DNA of 64,000 nucleotides, taken from Mesostigma viride (Eukaryota; Streptophyta; Mesostigmatophyceae; Mesostigmatales; Mesostigmataceae). Position numbers and translations under genes: made by a program. The DNA lies in NCBI GenBank assembly GCA_009746045.1, contig RPFO01000175.1:3727231-3791230 (forward strand), given 5' to 3'. Under the pieces are notes generated by a model. It searched no databases. It saw only the letters and a list, made by a program, of their open reading frames with translations, and was not told the DNA's origin. Shown piece after piece: positions 10,805-21,232 of this stretch. Within the stretch, counting starts at the first letter, position 1; each line of letters starts with the position of its first letter.

Positions 10805-11986
10805 ATGGCCAGCTGCAAAAGAAAAATGTCGACCAACAGACAGGACCTGTCGCCGGGAACCCTGTCGGCATTAAGGGCGAGACAGGCTTTTAATTCACGG
10901 ACTTACAGACTGCGTACATGCACCGCTTTGCATAGGGTGTCGCGTGTGTTGAACGCCGCGGACTCGCACGCTCGCAGGGACGTTGAGCTGCAAACCAATG
11001 CACCGTCGGATTGGAGCATTGCATTGCAGCGGCTGACGAATTATGATCAAAAGGTTTCTCACAGCGCTAGCAAGTTGACGCATGTCATCGCAGTGAAATT
11101 GTCAGGTGACCGGATAGGAAAAGGTGCTCATGGCACGTTATACGCTATCCCTGCTAGCTCGAGTGCACCAGGTGGCGAGGCTACGCTAGTGGTAAAGCTG
11201 GCAAGCCTTCGACGAGACACGCTGCTGGTGAACTACCAGGAGGCTGTTATAACCGCCGTTGTGGCAGTGGCCAAGGAGGCCGGTTTCATGTCTATAGCTG
11301 GCCCGCAGGTCTGCCCTGCAGTAGAAGGGCTCTGGTCCACGTGCGGTGAAGTAGGTGGTATTGTCATGGAGAGAATGAGTGGTGACTTGCATGCTGCCCG
11401 TGATGCCCCGGAAAATCAGCGTGTTTTCGAAGTTTGCTCACCCAGCGTCCTTGCAGACTGTGCAAAGGCATTGGCTGGCTTGCACGCCGTTAACATTATA
11501 CACAATGACGTCAAGCTCGATAATTTTCTCTACACCATGGCGCCAGGAAGTGCACATCCGATAATCCGTATTGCAGATCTCGGCCTGGCGACAAGAGGGG
11601 GGGAACGGATTTTCACGCATCAGGCTGGTAAGGATCGTCAGCCTCGGTGGCATCCCGCAACAGTGGACCAGCCCGGCATGACAGGAGGGGTGGTGACAGC
11701 GCAGCGAGACCATGATGTGTACTCCTTCCTTGTAATGGTGGTATCCTTGTTTCGGCATAAGGGCCGCGCTCTCTTCGTGAATTCTGTGGATTCAGGGCTA
11801 TTTAACTTGTGTCACAATGTCTATTACCACACCAAAAGGTTGGGCCCCCTTGCTTTCAAGCTACCCACGATGTCTGAAGTGGAGGAGTTGTTTCGCAATG
11901 CTCGGCCTTTTGTTTCCAGGCCTTGCCCAGAGAACGCTCCAGGGACACCACGGAACACGGTGCCCCTCCCGCGTGTCAGGGGTTAG
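10805..11986 (+). CDS. Protein kinase (transposon cargo)
   Basis: The 393-aa protein has kinase landmarks in order: a glycine loop GDRIGKGAHGTLY (about residues 101-113), VVKLA with the ATP-binding lysine near 131, the catalytic loop HNDVKLDN (233-240, Arg of HRD replaced by Asn), the metal-binding DLG (258-260, in place of DFG), and HDVYSFLVMV matching subdomain IX. These residues suggest an active Ser/Thr-type enzyme. The first 90 residues are basic and unrecognised, and no transmembrane segment is obvious. The gene is intronless and reads away from array 1. Its role for the transposon is unknown; a captured host kinase is the simplest explanation. Confidence 0.82.
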   Translation: MASCKRKMSTNRQDLSPGTLSALRARQAFNSRTYRLRTCTALHRVSRVLNAADSHARRDVELQTNAPSDWSIALQRLTNYDQKVSHSASKLTHVIAVKLSGDRIGKGAHGTLYAIPASSSAPGGEATLVVKLASLRRDTLLVNYQEAVITAVVAVAKEAGFMSIAGPQVCPAVEGLWSTCGEVGGIVMERMSGDLHAARDAPENQRVFEVCSPSVLADCAKALAGLHAVNIIHNDVKLDNFLYTMAPGSAHPIIRIADLGLATRGGERIFTHQAGKDRQPRWHPATVDQPGMTGGVVTAQRDHDVYSFLVMVVSLFRHKGRALFVNSVDSGLFNLCHNVYYHTKRLGPLAFKLPTMSEVEELFRNARPFVSRPCPENAPGTPRNTVPLPRVRG

Positions 11987-12250
11987 GACATGTAGGATAC
12001 CGTGACAGCAGCTTTGTCGACTTGGATCCATGATCTAACATCGTGGTTGCCTTGGTTTACTTATCGGTGATTACTGATGCCTGTTGTACACACGGTGCAC
12101 ATGTCTTATTAATTAACTTATTAAGTACTAAATTATTATCACGTCTTTTGATTGAGTTAGCCAGCTTTTGCCCATGCACACACATGTCCACATTAATTAA
12201 TTATATAATTAAACTCGTGCTGCCACTGGGGAGTCACGGAGCATTAACCC
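11987..12250. other. Spacer after the kinase
   Basis: AT-rich, no gene. Its last part (about 12193-12250, TTAATTATATAATTAAACTC..GGAGTCACGGAGCATTAACCC) is duplicated at about 12923-12978. Both copies lead directly into a tetranucleotide array, as if they anchor the arrays. Confidence 0.7.
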
Positions 12251-12261
12251 GGATGGATGGA

Positions 12262-12454
12262 TGGAGGGAGGGAGGGAGGGAGGGTTTAGGGTGGAGGGAG
12301 GGAGGGAGGGTGGAGGAGGAGGGAGGGAGGGAGGGAGGGAGGGAGGGAGGGAGGGAGGGAGGGAGGGAGGGAGGGAGGGAGGGAGGGAGGGAGGGAGGGA
12401 GGGAGGGAGGGAGGGAGGGAGGGAGGGAGGGAGGGAGGGAGGGAGGGAGGGAGG
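12262..12454 (+). repeat. (GGGA)n microsatellite
   Basis: Nearly pure GGGA repeats over about 190 bp, with small interruptions near 12288-12320. It forms a perfect purine strand, prone to triplex or G-quadruplex formation. Frames through it (poly-PSLP / REGG) are not genes. Confidence 0.97.
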
Positions 12455-12853
12455 GGTGCACGCAATCCTACCGGTCAAAGCGATCTACAAAACAGTTCTA
12501 TGTTCTCTTTGTGATGGTCGCGACCCTAGGGGTCTTGGTTGGCATGCCGCCCTCGTGTGAAAACACGTTCCTTCCCCACTGCATGGGGCTTGTTGGCCTC
12601 TATGACCTGCACAGTCACGTGTCTATTAATTAATCAATAAATTCATGACCATGGGCCCACGTGGCCATGTCCATCATCTTTCTCCAAATCACTTAAAGAG
12701 GACTAGCACCCCCATGCATGTCCTCTGCACATGCGGAGACGCCAATTCATCAGTTTAAATTTTGTATTCAACTCGTGACACGCCAATTAATTAATAAGCT
12801 AGTTAAGGAATTAATTAATTTTGTGCACATTAATTAATTATTTAATAGACACG

Positions 12854-12970
12854 TGCTCCGTGACTCCGCGACGCGAGCACGAGTTTAATTAATTAATTTT
12901 GATTTGCTGCTGGACTACATTAATGAATTATATAATTAAACTCGTGCTCGCGTCGCGGAGTCACGGAGCA
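12854..12970. repeat. Perfect 38-bp inverted repeat beside the GGAT array
   Basis: The left arm 12854-12891 and right arm 12933-12970 are exact reverse complements, separated by 41 bp. The arms contain CGAGCACGAGTTTAATTA. The right arm ends nine bases before the GGAT array. Confidence 0.93.
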
Positions 12971-12978
12971 TTAACCCC

Positions 12979-13399
12979 GATGGATGGATGGATGGATGGA
13001 TGGATGGATGGATGGATGGATGGATGGATGGATGGATGGATGGATGGATGGATGGATGGATGGATGGATGGATGGATGGATGGATGGATGGATGGATGGA
13101 TGGATGGATGGATGGATGGATGGATGGATGGATGGATGGATGGATGGATGGATGGATGGATGGATGGATGGATGGATGGATGGATGGATGGATGGATGGA
13201 TGGATGGATGGATGGATGGATGGATGGATGGATGGATGGATGGATGGATGGATGGATGGATGGATGGATGGATGGATGGATGGATGGATGGATGGATGGA
13301 TGGATGGATGGATGGATGGATGGATGGATGGATGGATGGATGGATGGATGGATGGATGGATGGATGGATGGATGGATGGATGGATGGATGGATGGATGG
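12979..13399 (+). repeat. (GGAT)n microsatellite, about 105 perfect units
   Basis: Roughly 420 bp of GGAT without any visible interruption. Such purity implies very recent expansion. Predicted frames (WMDG / IHPS repeats) are artefacts of the repeat. Confidence 0.98.
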
Positions 13400-14483
13400 G
13401 GACACGCAATCCTACCGGTCAAAGCTATCTACAACATGAAGCCAACACTGTTGTATCTAAGCTCTCTACCCTAGGGGTCCTGTCTAGCGTGCTTCCTGGA
13501 ATACATGGAGGTGCGTGTGCACTTGTGCACCCAGATCGAGTAGGTGGCAGTTTACACCCATCACCAACAGGTTGTATCACATAATATGTAGTAAAAACCC
13601 TATTAACTGGGACATGGACGCATGGTGATCCAACGCCATATTTGAAGTGAGACAACTAATATGCCCCTAGTCAGCTGCACATGTGTTACATGATTTCATG
13701 TTATTAATTCCTATATTTGTAACACGTACCTTTCGAACATAACAAATTAATTCATGGAATAGTATCGTGTGGCCGTTGTGGGGTCGCGGACAACTTCTTT
13801 TCCCCAACAAAGATAGTGGATGTCTCCCCAAGACGGTGCTATGTACATGTAGGTCCACTACTATATAGCCTAACAACAGCGGCCCAGACTTAATTAGTAA
13901 CTCGCTCCTGCTGGGGCCCTCGTGGAGCAAAATAACCCTAAGAATTATAGTTGTCTCACTTAATATAATGCTAGCTACCATGATATCCTTGATGGCTATA
14001 CACAACAACAGGGGAACTGATACACCCGTCCTTCTTTCAGTATAAAGGATCTAGTCAGGTCACAGGTGCCATCTGAAATGCTCAGTAGCACCGCCTGGCA
14101 TCTATACAGTGTGGGTGCAATGCATTTAAAACAGTCCCAAGGTCAGCAGATGCATAGGGGATGCAATCACACCAGGCTGTCTCCTTGACACCATGCAGGG
14201 TCATCCTTACCCTGGGTAGTAAAACATATTATCATAGGCGTGGAGCCTTCTTGACAAAGCTGCATGGGCATTAATGCAATGTGGGCAACAAGTGTGCTCG
14301 ATCCATGTGGGCCTTGTTCATCATGCATTCGTCCAGCTAGGAATACATCTCTCACTCCATACATGTGTCCAGGATTCAAGTTTTGGACCAATGCTCCTGT
14401 CAGGCCATGACAGGATGAAACTGGAGCTGCAGCTATTGAGACAAAGCCGGGAACCCCAGGATACATGCGTGCATGGTGAACAC
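13400..14483. other. Intergenic stretch, no gene seen
   Basis: Just after the array, the sequence ACGCAATCCTACCGGTCAAAG repeats the text that follows the GGGA array at 12459, so the two arrays share both flanks. Otherwise only short ORFs occur. Confidence 0.55.
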
Positions 14484-16022
14484 CTAAAGAGGGTGTGCCT
14501 CAGCCACAATATACATGCAGGCTAGCGTGTCCTTGGCCCTGTCGCCAATTGCACCTTCCAAGGGCACGGTGTTCCTGGGGTGAACAAAACTGTCCACTTC
14601 ACGCCACGCCGCGGCCCTGCCAGCGCGCCGTAGGAGCTGCCAGTGCTTCTCCTGTTTATACACGAGGACGGCGCAGAGCCACGCAGTCACCTCGTACCTT
14701 TTACGCTCTTCGCCCCCCACCGTGATGCGTACCACGATCTCTTCCGGCAGTTGGTGCGCAGTCTGTGCCGGCAGTCTCTCCATGAAGAAGTCCATGACCG
14801 GGATCATGGTCGGGACAGTCTTGAAGACTCGTACAGAGCGTTCATGGAAACCCGCGCACCCAGGGGTGCACAACGTCTTACCGTTGGTGCCGCACCCTTG
14901 GGTCAGCGCCATCTGGATGGCCTCGAGGATGGAGTGTCCAGCATTGCGTCGCGATGGCGTGCACTTCATGTGGCAGTCGATAGGAAGCTTCACGAGCAGC
15001 TCCTCCGTGGGCCGACATGTGTGGCCTACTTCGCGGAGGTCGCACCCCTGCAGATGCCACATCACAGTCGTCAAGCAGCGGGAAGCACCCAGGAATTTGC
15101 CCACCGGCACCTGCGCTGCATCAGCGCATCCTTTGTGCACCCTCTTCTGCCACCGCTCGTAATTCTTGCGCGGCTCTGTATCGATAGCGATAAACCACCG
15201 GATGATGCACGTGCCCAGCTCGCATCGCTGGGGGTCATGGGCGCGACCCCTCGCTCGACCCGTGAGAAGCTGTGCTAGCCCGACCCCGCCACCAGACACC
15301 ACCGCAGCTCCCGCGTTGGCAAACTCGATGGCAGCGTCTGGGGCACAGCTGTTATCCCCCCATTTCCCCGTGTGCTCCCGGCCAGCCTTCACCCTGTGCT
15401 CACCGTGCTTTCTCAACAGTTCCGCACTCTCCGTGCAGTGCCTGCAGTCCTCGTCGGGACCAGGACACTCTGCCGGAAATGCCGGGTCAGTGGTGCGATC
15501 GATCTCCACAGGGCTGGCAGTCCCTGCATCATCATCATCCTTAGCAAGGTCGAGGGGAAGATCGGCGCAGTCTCCCGCCTTCACCCCCGCTGCCTTCTCA
15601 CTCGACTGTGGCCCTGGCGGCTTCCCCACCGTCCCCTCTGCCGCCGCACTCGCCTGAGGATGGACCACCACCACTACCTTCATCGCCGCCTCCGCTCTCT
15701 GCCTCGCACCACGCTTCCCCTTCTGCAGCGCCTCCGCCTTCCCCCCCGTCTCCCCCTCCGCCGCCATCCTCTCTGGAACTCTCTCGTCCCCCCCCGTACC
15801 CGCCGCCTCCGCCTTGCCCCCCGTCCCCACCTCCACACCCCTCGAGTCTGGATCTCCGTCCTTCCCCCCCGTGTTCGACGTCTCCGCAGCCTGCTGTGCA
15901 GCCCGCCTCCTCCTCGTCTGCGGCCCTGGCGACGCCACTACCACCTTCCTCTTCTTCTTTTTTGGCTTCCCAATGACGCTGACGCTAGGCTCCTCATCGG
16001 TGGAGGACAACTCAACCACCAC
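14484..16022 (-). CDS. USP-like (C19) peptidase candidate with NLS, N-terminus unresolved
   Basis: Open minus-strand frame of 512 codons. Near its N-terminus GKPKKKKRKVVV is a classical nuclear localisation signal. Then come Gly/Ala/Glu-rich repeats (TGGKAEAA, ERMAAEGETGG). From residue about 215 the sequence resembles a ubiquitin-specific protease: WGDNSCAPDAAIEFANAG with candidate nucleophile Cys226, a Cys-rich middle (GCGTNGKTLCTPGC), then RYEVTAWLCAVLVY, EKHWQLL (candidate His460), WREVDSF (Asp477) and ACMYIVAEA near the end, the positions of the His box and final AYMLxY motif. Family assignment is by motif pattern only. No ATG begins the frame; it enters from a repeat region where the reading frame shifts, so an upstream exon or a frameshift is likely. 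Confidence 0.5.
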   Translation of the reverse strand: MVVELSSTDEEPSVSVIGKPKKKKRKVVVASPGPQTRRRRAAQQAAETSNTGGKDGDPDSRGVEVGTGGKAEAAGTGGDERVPERMAAEGETGGKAEALQKGKRGARQRAEAAMKVVVVVHPQASAAAEGTVGKPPGPQSSEKAAGVKAGDCADLPLDLAKDDDDAGTASPVEIDRTTDPAFPAECPGPDEDCRHCTESAELLRKHGEHRVKAGREHTGKWGDNSCAPDAAIEFANAGAAVVSGGGVGLAQLLTGRARGRAHDPQRCELGTCIIRWFIAIDTEPRKNYERWQKRVHKGCADAAQVPVGKFLGASRCLTTVMWHLQGCDLREVGHTCRPTEELLVKLPIDCHMKCTPSRRNAGHSILEAIQMALTQGCGTNGKTLCTPGCAGFHERSVRVFKTVPTMIPVMDFFMERLPAQTAHQLPEEIVVRITVGGEERKRYEVTAWLCAVLVYKQEKHWQLLRRAGRAAAWREVDSFVHPRNTVPLEGAIGDRAKDTLACMYIVAEAHPL

Positions 16023-16079
16023 CGCCGCCCCCCCGTCCCCGCTTCCTCAGCCTCCGCCTCCGCCCCCGGCCCCACCTCC

Positions 16080-17020
16080 GCATGCCTCGAGTCTGGATCT
16101 CCCTCCTCCACCCCCCTCCCCGCCGCCTCCGCCTTCCCCCCCGTGTCACCCTCCGCCGCCATCGTCTCTGGATCTGCCTCCTCCACCCCCCTCCCCGCCG
16201 CCTCCGCCTTCCCCCCCGTGTCCCCCTCCGCCGCCATCGTCTCTGGATCTCCCTCCCCCACCCCCCTCCCCGCCGCCTCCGCCTTCCCCCCCGTGTCCCC
16301 CTCCGCCGCCATCGTCTCGCGAACTCCCTCCCCCACCCCCCTCCCCGCCGCCTCCGCCTTCCCCCCGTGTCCCCCTCCGCCGCCATCGTCTCTGGATCTG
16401 CCTCCTCCACCCCCCTCCCCGCCGCCTCCGCCTTCCCCCCGTGTCCCCCTCCGCCGCCATCGTCTCGCGAACTCCCTCCCCCACCCCCTCCCCGCCGCCT
16501 CCGCCTTCCCCCCCGTGTCCCCCTCCGCCGCCATCGTCTCTGGATCTGCCTCCTCCACCCCCCTCCCCGCCGCCTCCGCCTTCCCCCCGTGTCCCCCTCC
16601 GCCGCCATCGTCTCTGGATCTGCCTCCTCCACCCCCTCCCCGCCGCCTCCGCCTTCCCCCCCGTGTCCCCCTCCGCCGCCATCGTCTCGCGAACTCCCTC
16701 CCCCACCCCCCTCCCCGCCGCCTCCGCCTTCCCCCCCGTGTCCCCCTCCGCCGCCATCGTCTCTGGATCTGCCTCCTCCACCCCCCTCCCCGCCGCCTCC
16801 GCCTTCCCCCCGTGTCCCCCTCCGCCGCCATCGTCTCGCGAACTCCCTCCCCCACCCCCCTCCCCGCCGCCTCCGCCTTCCCCCCCGTGTCCCCCTCCGC
16901 CGCCATCGTCTCGCGAACTCCCTCCTCCACCCCCCTCCCCGCCGCCTCCGCCTTCCCCCCCGTGTCCCCCTCCGCCGCCATCGTCTCTGGATCTCCCTCC
17001 TCCACCCCCTCCCCGCCACC
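16080..17020 (-). repeat. 75-bp coding minisatellite
   Basis: About 12 copies of a 75-bp unit that, on the minus strand, reads ETMAAEGDTGGKAEAAGRG. The unit matches the single repeat-like segments in the N-terminal part of the adjacent USP-like ORF, so it looks like an expanded piece of the same gene. Small indels between units change the frame. Long plus-strand Pro-rich frames across it are shadows. Confidence 0.85.
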
Positions 17021-17033
17021 TCCGCCTCCGCCC

Positions 17034-17240
17034 CCGGCCTCTGTGCCGCCCTCCCCGGCTGCCCTGTGGCCTGCTTCTTCGGCAGTCTCCCTTCCGTTGC
17101 CAGGCCCTCACGGGGCTGCCCTGTGGCCCGCTTCTTCGGCAGTCTCCCTGCCGTTGCCAGGCCCTCGCGGAGCGGCCCTGTGGCCTGCTTCTTCGGCAGT
17201 CTCCCTTCCGTTGCCAGGCCCTCGCGGAGCGGCCCAGTGG
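17034..17240. repeat. ~60-bp tandem repeat
   Basis: Three to four units of about 60 bp with GGCC(T/C)GCTTCTTCGGCAGTC and CCGTTGCCAGGCCCT. The block directly adjoins the 75-bp minisatellite. Confidence 0.8.
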
Positions 17241-17389
17241 GCGCATGTCCTGGCTGCCCAAGTGGAGCCGTTACTCCATGCATGTGGATGCCTCCCAGCT
17301 GCATGTTCCCACAGAATAAAGTAAAACAAGGAGTCTAGGGGAAAGGTGTAAGGCCCCCGGCAAAAAGGATGCGTATTCTCTTCCATTAC

Positions 17390-17825
17390 ACCCATCCATG
17401 CATGCCAGCACCCCATTACACCCATCCATGCATGCCAGCACCCCATTACACCCATCCACGCATGCCAGCACCCCATTACACCCATCCATGCATGCCAGCA
17501 CCCCATTACACCCATCCATGCATGCCAGCACCCCATTACACCCATCCATGCATGCCAGCACCCCATTACACCCATCCATGCATGCCAGCACCCCATTACA
17601 CCCATCCATGCATGCCAGCACCCCATTACACCCATCCACGCATGCCAGCACCCCATTACCAAAGAGACAACCAGCGCAGGCCAGCACCCCATTACGCCCA
17701 TCCATGCATGCCAGCACCCCATTACACCCATCCACGCATGCCAGCACCCCATTACACCCATCCATGCATGCCAGCACCCCATGACACTCGTCCATGCATG
17801 CCAGCACCCCATTACACCCACATTC
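17390..17825. repeat. 30-bp minisatellite
   Basis: About 14 copies of a 30-bp unit, ACACCCATCCATGCATGCCA plus GCACCCCATT, with one interrupted unit near 17660-17690. No coding role is visible. Confidence 0.95.
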
Positions 17826-18309
17826 TTGGCGTCCTGTTGCCAATACCATCTGGCTGTCATCCTACTCAATTCCAATTCTCTGCCCCCCTCCCCCCTTGGA
17901 CACGTCTCCTTGCAACTGTAACTTTGGCTTCCCCTCCCATCTGTATGCTTCTACATCTCTTCAGCATCTGGTCCAATGCCGCCCCCCCTCACCCCTCTCG
18001 TGCCACAGATTCAATGCTGAGAGAAAGCGGGTTACGCATTGAGTCATTCATGCAGTATCAGCAAAGAGTACAGCCGATATTCACATGTCCAGAGGCGCAC
18101 ACGCCTCCGTGACTGCCGTCATCGCCCGCTAACGCAGGGAGCGGCAGATGCGTGTGCTGTGCCTCACATTTTTGCACGTCATCCGGAGAGAAACATCAGG
18201 CCACATAATGCTGTCACATATGAATAAGTCATCAACGCGCTGTTCCCATATGCAAATAAAGATTGTCGTCAACATGTTGCATGCAACAAGCAATCACACA
18301 GTCGCCTAC

Positions 18310-19519
18310 CTGAGCAGACAGTGCCATGTGTGCCAGCGTGCGCGGCTCGAAGGAGCCCTCCCCCGCATTAAGCAACGGAGCCGCCAGTTGGGGCAACGAC
18401 GCCACTGCGCGGTCGCACATCATCTGACACAACACCGCGGCCTCCCTGACAAGTGAATACCCCGGCGGTCCCGACAACCCTTCTCCAGGTACAGCTGCCG
18501 CCTGCGAGCACGCACCCACTGGGTCCTGCATCTCCATAGGCTCACCGGTGGCGTGCCCCGTGACGGCTCCCTGCGATGGGCCCTCTACCACCGGCGTGCC
18601 TGTGGCCTTTTTGCACCTGGCATCCTTCCATCCCATCTTCTCCTTCAGACACTGGCCGCTCCAATAATCAACCGCCCGCGTTAGTTGCTTCCTCTGCACA
18701 CATGTCAAGGATATGCACAAATCAGCACAGCCACGGTTTACAGCAACAACACATGAGAAGAACAGTCCACACATGTCCAGCATTGCTGTTCATGCTTCCT
18801 CTAACTTCGTTGTAGTATACAAACATCCATGTACACGTGCAGCACATAAAGAAGCAAAGGGGAACTTACCGCAACCAAATACGGTGTCTCCTTCACATTC
18901 TTCTTCTTCTTCTTCTCACCGCTGACCGCCTGCGCAACCTCTCCCTCGCCCTCATCACTCTCCTCGGTCCCCGCCACCTCTCCGGGCTTCTCCATGGCCT
19001 CATTACCAGCTGCGACAGGCTGAAAATTAGCACGGCGAACGCGCCTCGGCCGACGGGCCTTCAATGCCTCTAGCATGAACTTTGATACCCCCAGTCTCTC
19101 CCAGTTGGATGTGCTCTCAAACCCTTTGGACGCTTGCGCGAATTGCTCGGGCCGCTTATACTTTTGCGCCTGCGGTGCAAGGGCAGAGACGCACAGCGAG
19201 ACACACGCAGGCACCCGCTCGACAAACCCAGGACCGTTATGTAATGATGGTCACGCGCCATCATTAGCACTGCCATCAAAGACAGTCAGTAACCATGGAT
19301 TTATTGGTCGGCAGCAGATACCCCGCGACCCGAAACGGTGCTTCCAACGGGACATTCTTACCCATGAGAAACATATACCCGCCGATGAATCACAAGCAAT
19401 ACTACAATGTGAGTACTCATGAAGGAACTTACCTCCACTTGGAAATTCCTGCGCGCATATTCCATCGCGGCTTTAAACTCTTGTGACTCCCAAACGGGTC
19501 GACGATCTTTAGCGTCCAT
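18310..19519 (-). CDS. Unknown three-exon (or more) cargo gene
   Basis: Three exons join in phase with good splice sites: exon 1 19433-19519 (ATG, MDAKDRRPVWESQEF, donor GTAAGT), exon 2 18870-19169 (QKYKRPEQFAQASKGF, NWERLGVSKFMLEALK, then an acidic stretch and KKKKKNV, donor GTAAGT), exon 3 18310-18693 (RKQLTRAVDYWSGQCLKEKM, ending ALSAQ before a GTAGGC donor). A short last exon may lie near 18075-18155. No known domain is recognised. Basic and acidic blocks suggest a nuclear protein. The gene starts 146 bp from array 2 and runs away from it, opposite the dioxygenase gene. Confidence 0.62.
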
Positions 19520-19664
19520 TGCTACGGTTGCGTACTGCCTGCAAAGTAATTACCGTTAACGTGATCCAATAATTACCTCAGGCTCACGTGATCGGGGGTA
19601 CACATTATAGCGCTGCCTGCACTGCACTGTCAAACCATTCGCGTGGCACTACCTCAATACAGAC

Positions 19665-20120
19665 ACGTATTTGTGTATCACTTGTCCTCCTTCCCACGGC
19701 AGGTACGCAGCGACCCGCTGTTATATTGGCGGCATTTAATTGTGTATCACTTGTACGGTATTTGTGTATCACTTGCCCTCCTTCCCACGGCAGGTACGCA
19801 GCGACCCGCTGTTGTCCTGGCTGCAATTGTGTATCACTTGTACGGTATTTGTGTATCACTTGTACGGTATTTGTGTATCACTTGTCCTCCTTCCCACGGC
19901 AGGTACGCAGCGACCCGCTGTTGTCCTGGCTGCAATTGTGTATCACTTGTACGGTATTTGTGTATCACTTGTACGGTATTTGTGTATCACTTGTCCTCCT
20001 TCCCACGGCAGGCACGCAGCGACCCGCTGTCGACCTGGCTGCAATTGTGTATCACTTGTACGGTATTTGTGTATCACTTGTCCTCCTTCCCACGGCAGGT
20101 ACGCAGCGACCCGATGTTGT
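19665..20120 (-). promoter_or_regulatory. GTGATACAC repeat array 2 (inverted), between divergent genes
   Basis: The same units as array 1, but in reverse orientation (GTGTATCAC on the plus strand, 11 copies, with GTACGCAGCGACCCGCTG). It lies between the start of the minus-strand three-exon gene (19519) and the plus-strand dioxygenase (20234). Confidence 0.75.
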
Positions 20121-20233
20121 GCATGGCAGCCCGCCAATTAATTTTGTACTGAAGGTTGGTATAACCCTTAACAGCACGATCGATAGCCTTTACATACTCG
20201 GTTGCTTTTAAACCCTGTTTTCTTTGCCGGTAT

Positions 20234-21232
20234 ATGATGGAATCCGACTTGGCTAGTCAGCAGGAAGTCGCCAAGGCGTGCAAAGCCATGAAGAAGATGC
20301 AAGCCAAAATTATGAAGGCAAACAGGTGGCGCGACATCGACCAGAAAGCTGCTATCAAGAGGGCTGGTGGATTGAAGGAATATAGGAAGCAGCAGGCGGA
20401 AAGGCAAAAAGCAAGGCGGGCGGCGGCCAAGAAGGTTCCTGCCAAGAAAAAAACGCCCGCCTCATTGAAAGCCGAAGAGAACCACCGTGTGGGCAACCGG
20501 AAGAATGCCGGGGAAAAGGCGATTGAAAACGTGGCATTGCGTGAGAGGAACATTGCCGAAACCCCTTTACAAAAGAAGTGTGCGGCGGATATCAGGGAGA
20601 GGGGATACACTGTCATACGAGGCATCGTAAGCGAGGAAGTACGCGTGCAGATGCTGAATGCTGCGCAAGACATGCCGGATACTAAATTTGACAGAATTTT
20701 TCGGAAGTACAACGAGAACACCAAGACGTTTTCATTCCCTCCAAAGCAACGTAGCCAAGCCCTTATCGACGAAGACAGCCCGTTTGGGAAGCTCGTCGTG
20801 GGATTGGCGGTCAAGATCCTGCATGCTGCGCTGGACATGTCCTACGTGCCTAAGCCACGTGAGTTGCTGGTGCTCCGAAGCCTGGCTAACTGCAAAGAAC
20901 AAGGGCCCCATTCCGATCTTACACGTGAAGTTTTGGCATGGGAGGTATACTTCCCAGTAAGTTGCATCATCGCTGTACAACCCGACACACGTTGGGTTTC
21001 GTACGACAATAGTATCCGACATTATAGGAAGAGGGACATCTCCAAGAGGGGGGAGGGAAAAACTGAGGTGATGCTCAATCCTGGTGATGTTGTCTTGTGG
21101 CATGGAGCACATGTGCATGCTGGTGCCGCGTACCAGGTGGAAAATCGCCGCATTTTTTTCAAGGGCATCAGCACGGCAAGGCGATTGGGCAACCAGGGTC
21201 TCGCAGATAGCGTTTGCCCAGTGATTGTGTAA
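20234..21232 (+). CDS. 2OG-Fe(II) dioxygenase (transposon cargo)
   Basis: A 332-aa intronless ORF beginning with two adjacent ATGs. The first ~110 residues are Lys/Arg/Ala-rich (KKVPAKKKTPASLKAEE) and could bind DNA. The rest has the double-stranded beta-helix signature: GPHSDL with His226 and Asp228 as metal ligands, LNPGDVVLWHGAHVHAGAAY with distal His293 or His295, and ENRRIFFKG with Arg304/305 for the 2-oxoglutarate carboxylate. Such enzymes hydroxylate or demethylate substrates using oxygen and 2-oxoglutarate. TET/JBP-type members that oxidise methylcytosine are known cargo of some transposons, but I cannot assign this one to that subfamily from sequence alone. The start is 114 bp from array 2. 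Confidence 0.72.
   Translation: MMESDLASQQEVAKACKAMKKMQAKIMKANRWRDIDQKAAIKRAGGLKEYRKQQAERQKARRAAAKKVPAKKKTPASLKAEENHRVGNRKNAGEKAIENVALRERNIAETPLQKKCAADIRERGYTVIRGIVSEEVRVQMLNAAQDMPDTKFDRIFRKYNENTKTFSFPPKQRSQALIDEDSPFGKLVVGLAVKILHAALDMSYVPKPRELLVLRSLANCKEQGPHSDLTREVLAWEVYFPVSCIIAVQPDTRWVSYDNSIRHYRKRDISKRGEGKTEVMLNPGDVVLWHGAHVHAGAAYQVENRRIFFKGISTARRLGNQGLADSVCPVIV

Noticed and set aside
12936-13584. Long ORFs encoding WMDG or IHPS repeats
   Set aside because: They are translations of the GGAT microsatellite in every frame and have no coding signal.
15372-17324. 650-codon Pro-rich plus-strand ORF and its overlapping Pro-rich frames
   Set aside because: Antisense shadow of the 75-bp repeat and of the minus-strand peptidase frame; all three frames are open because of composition.
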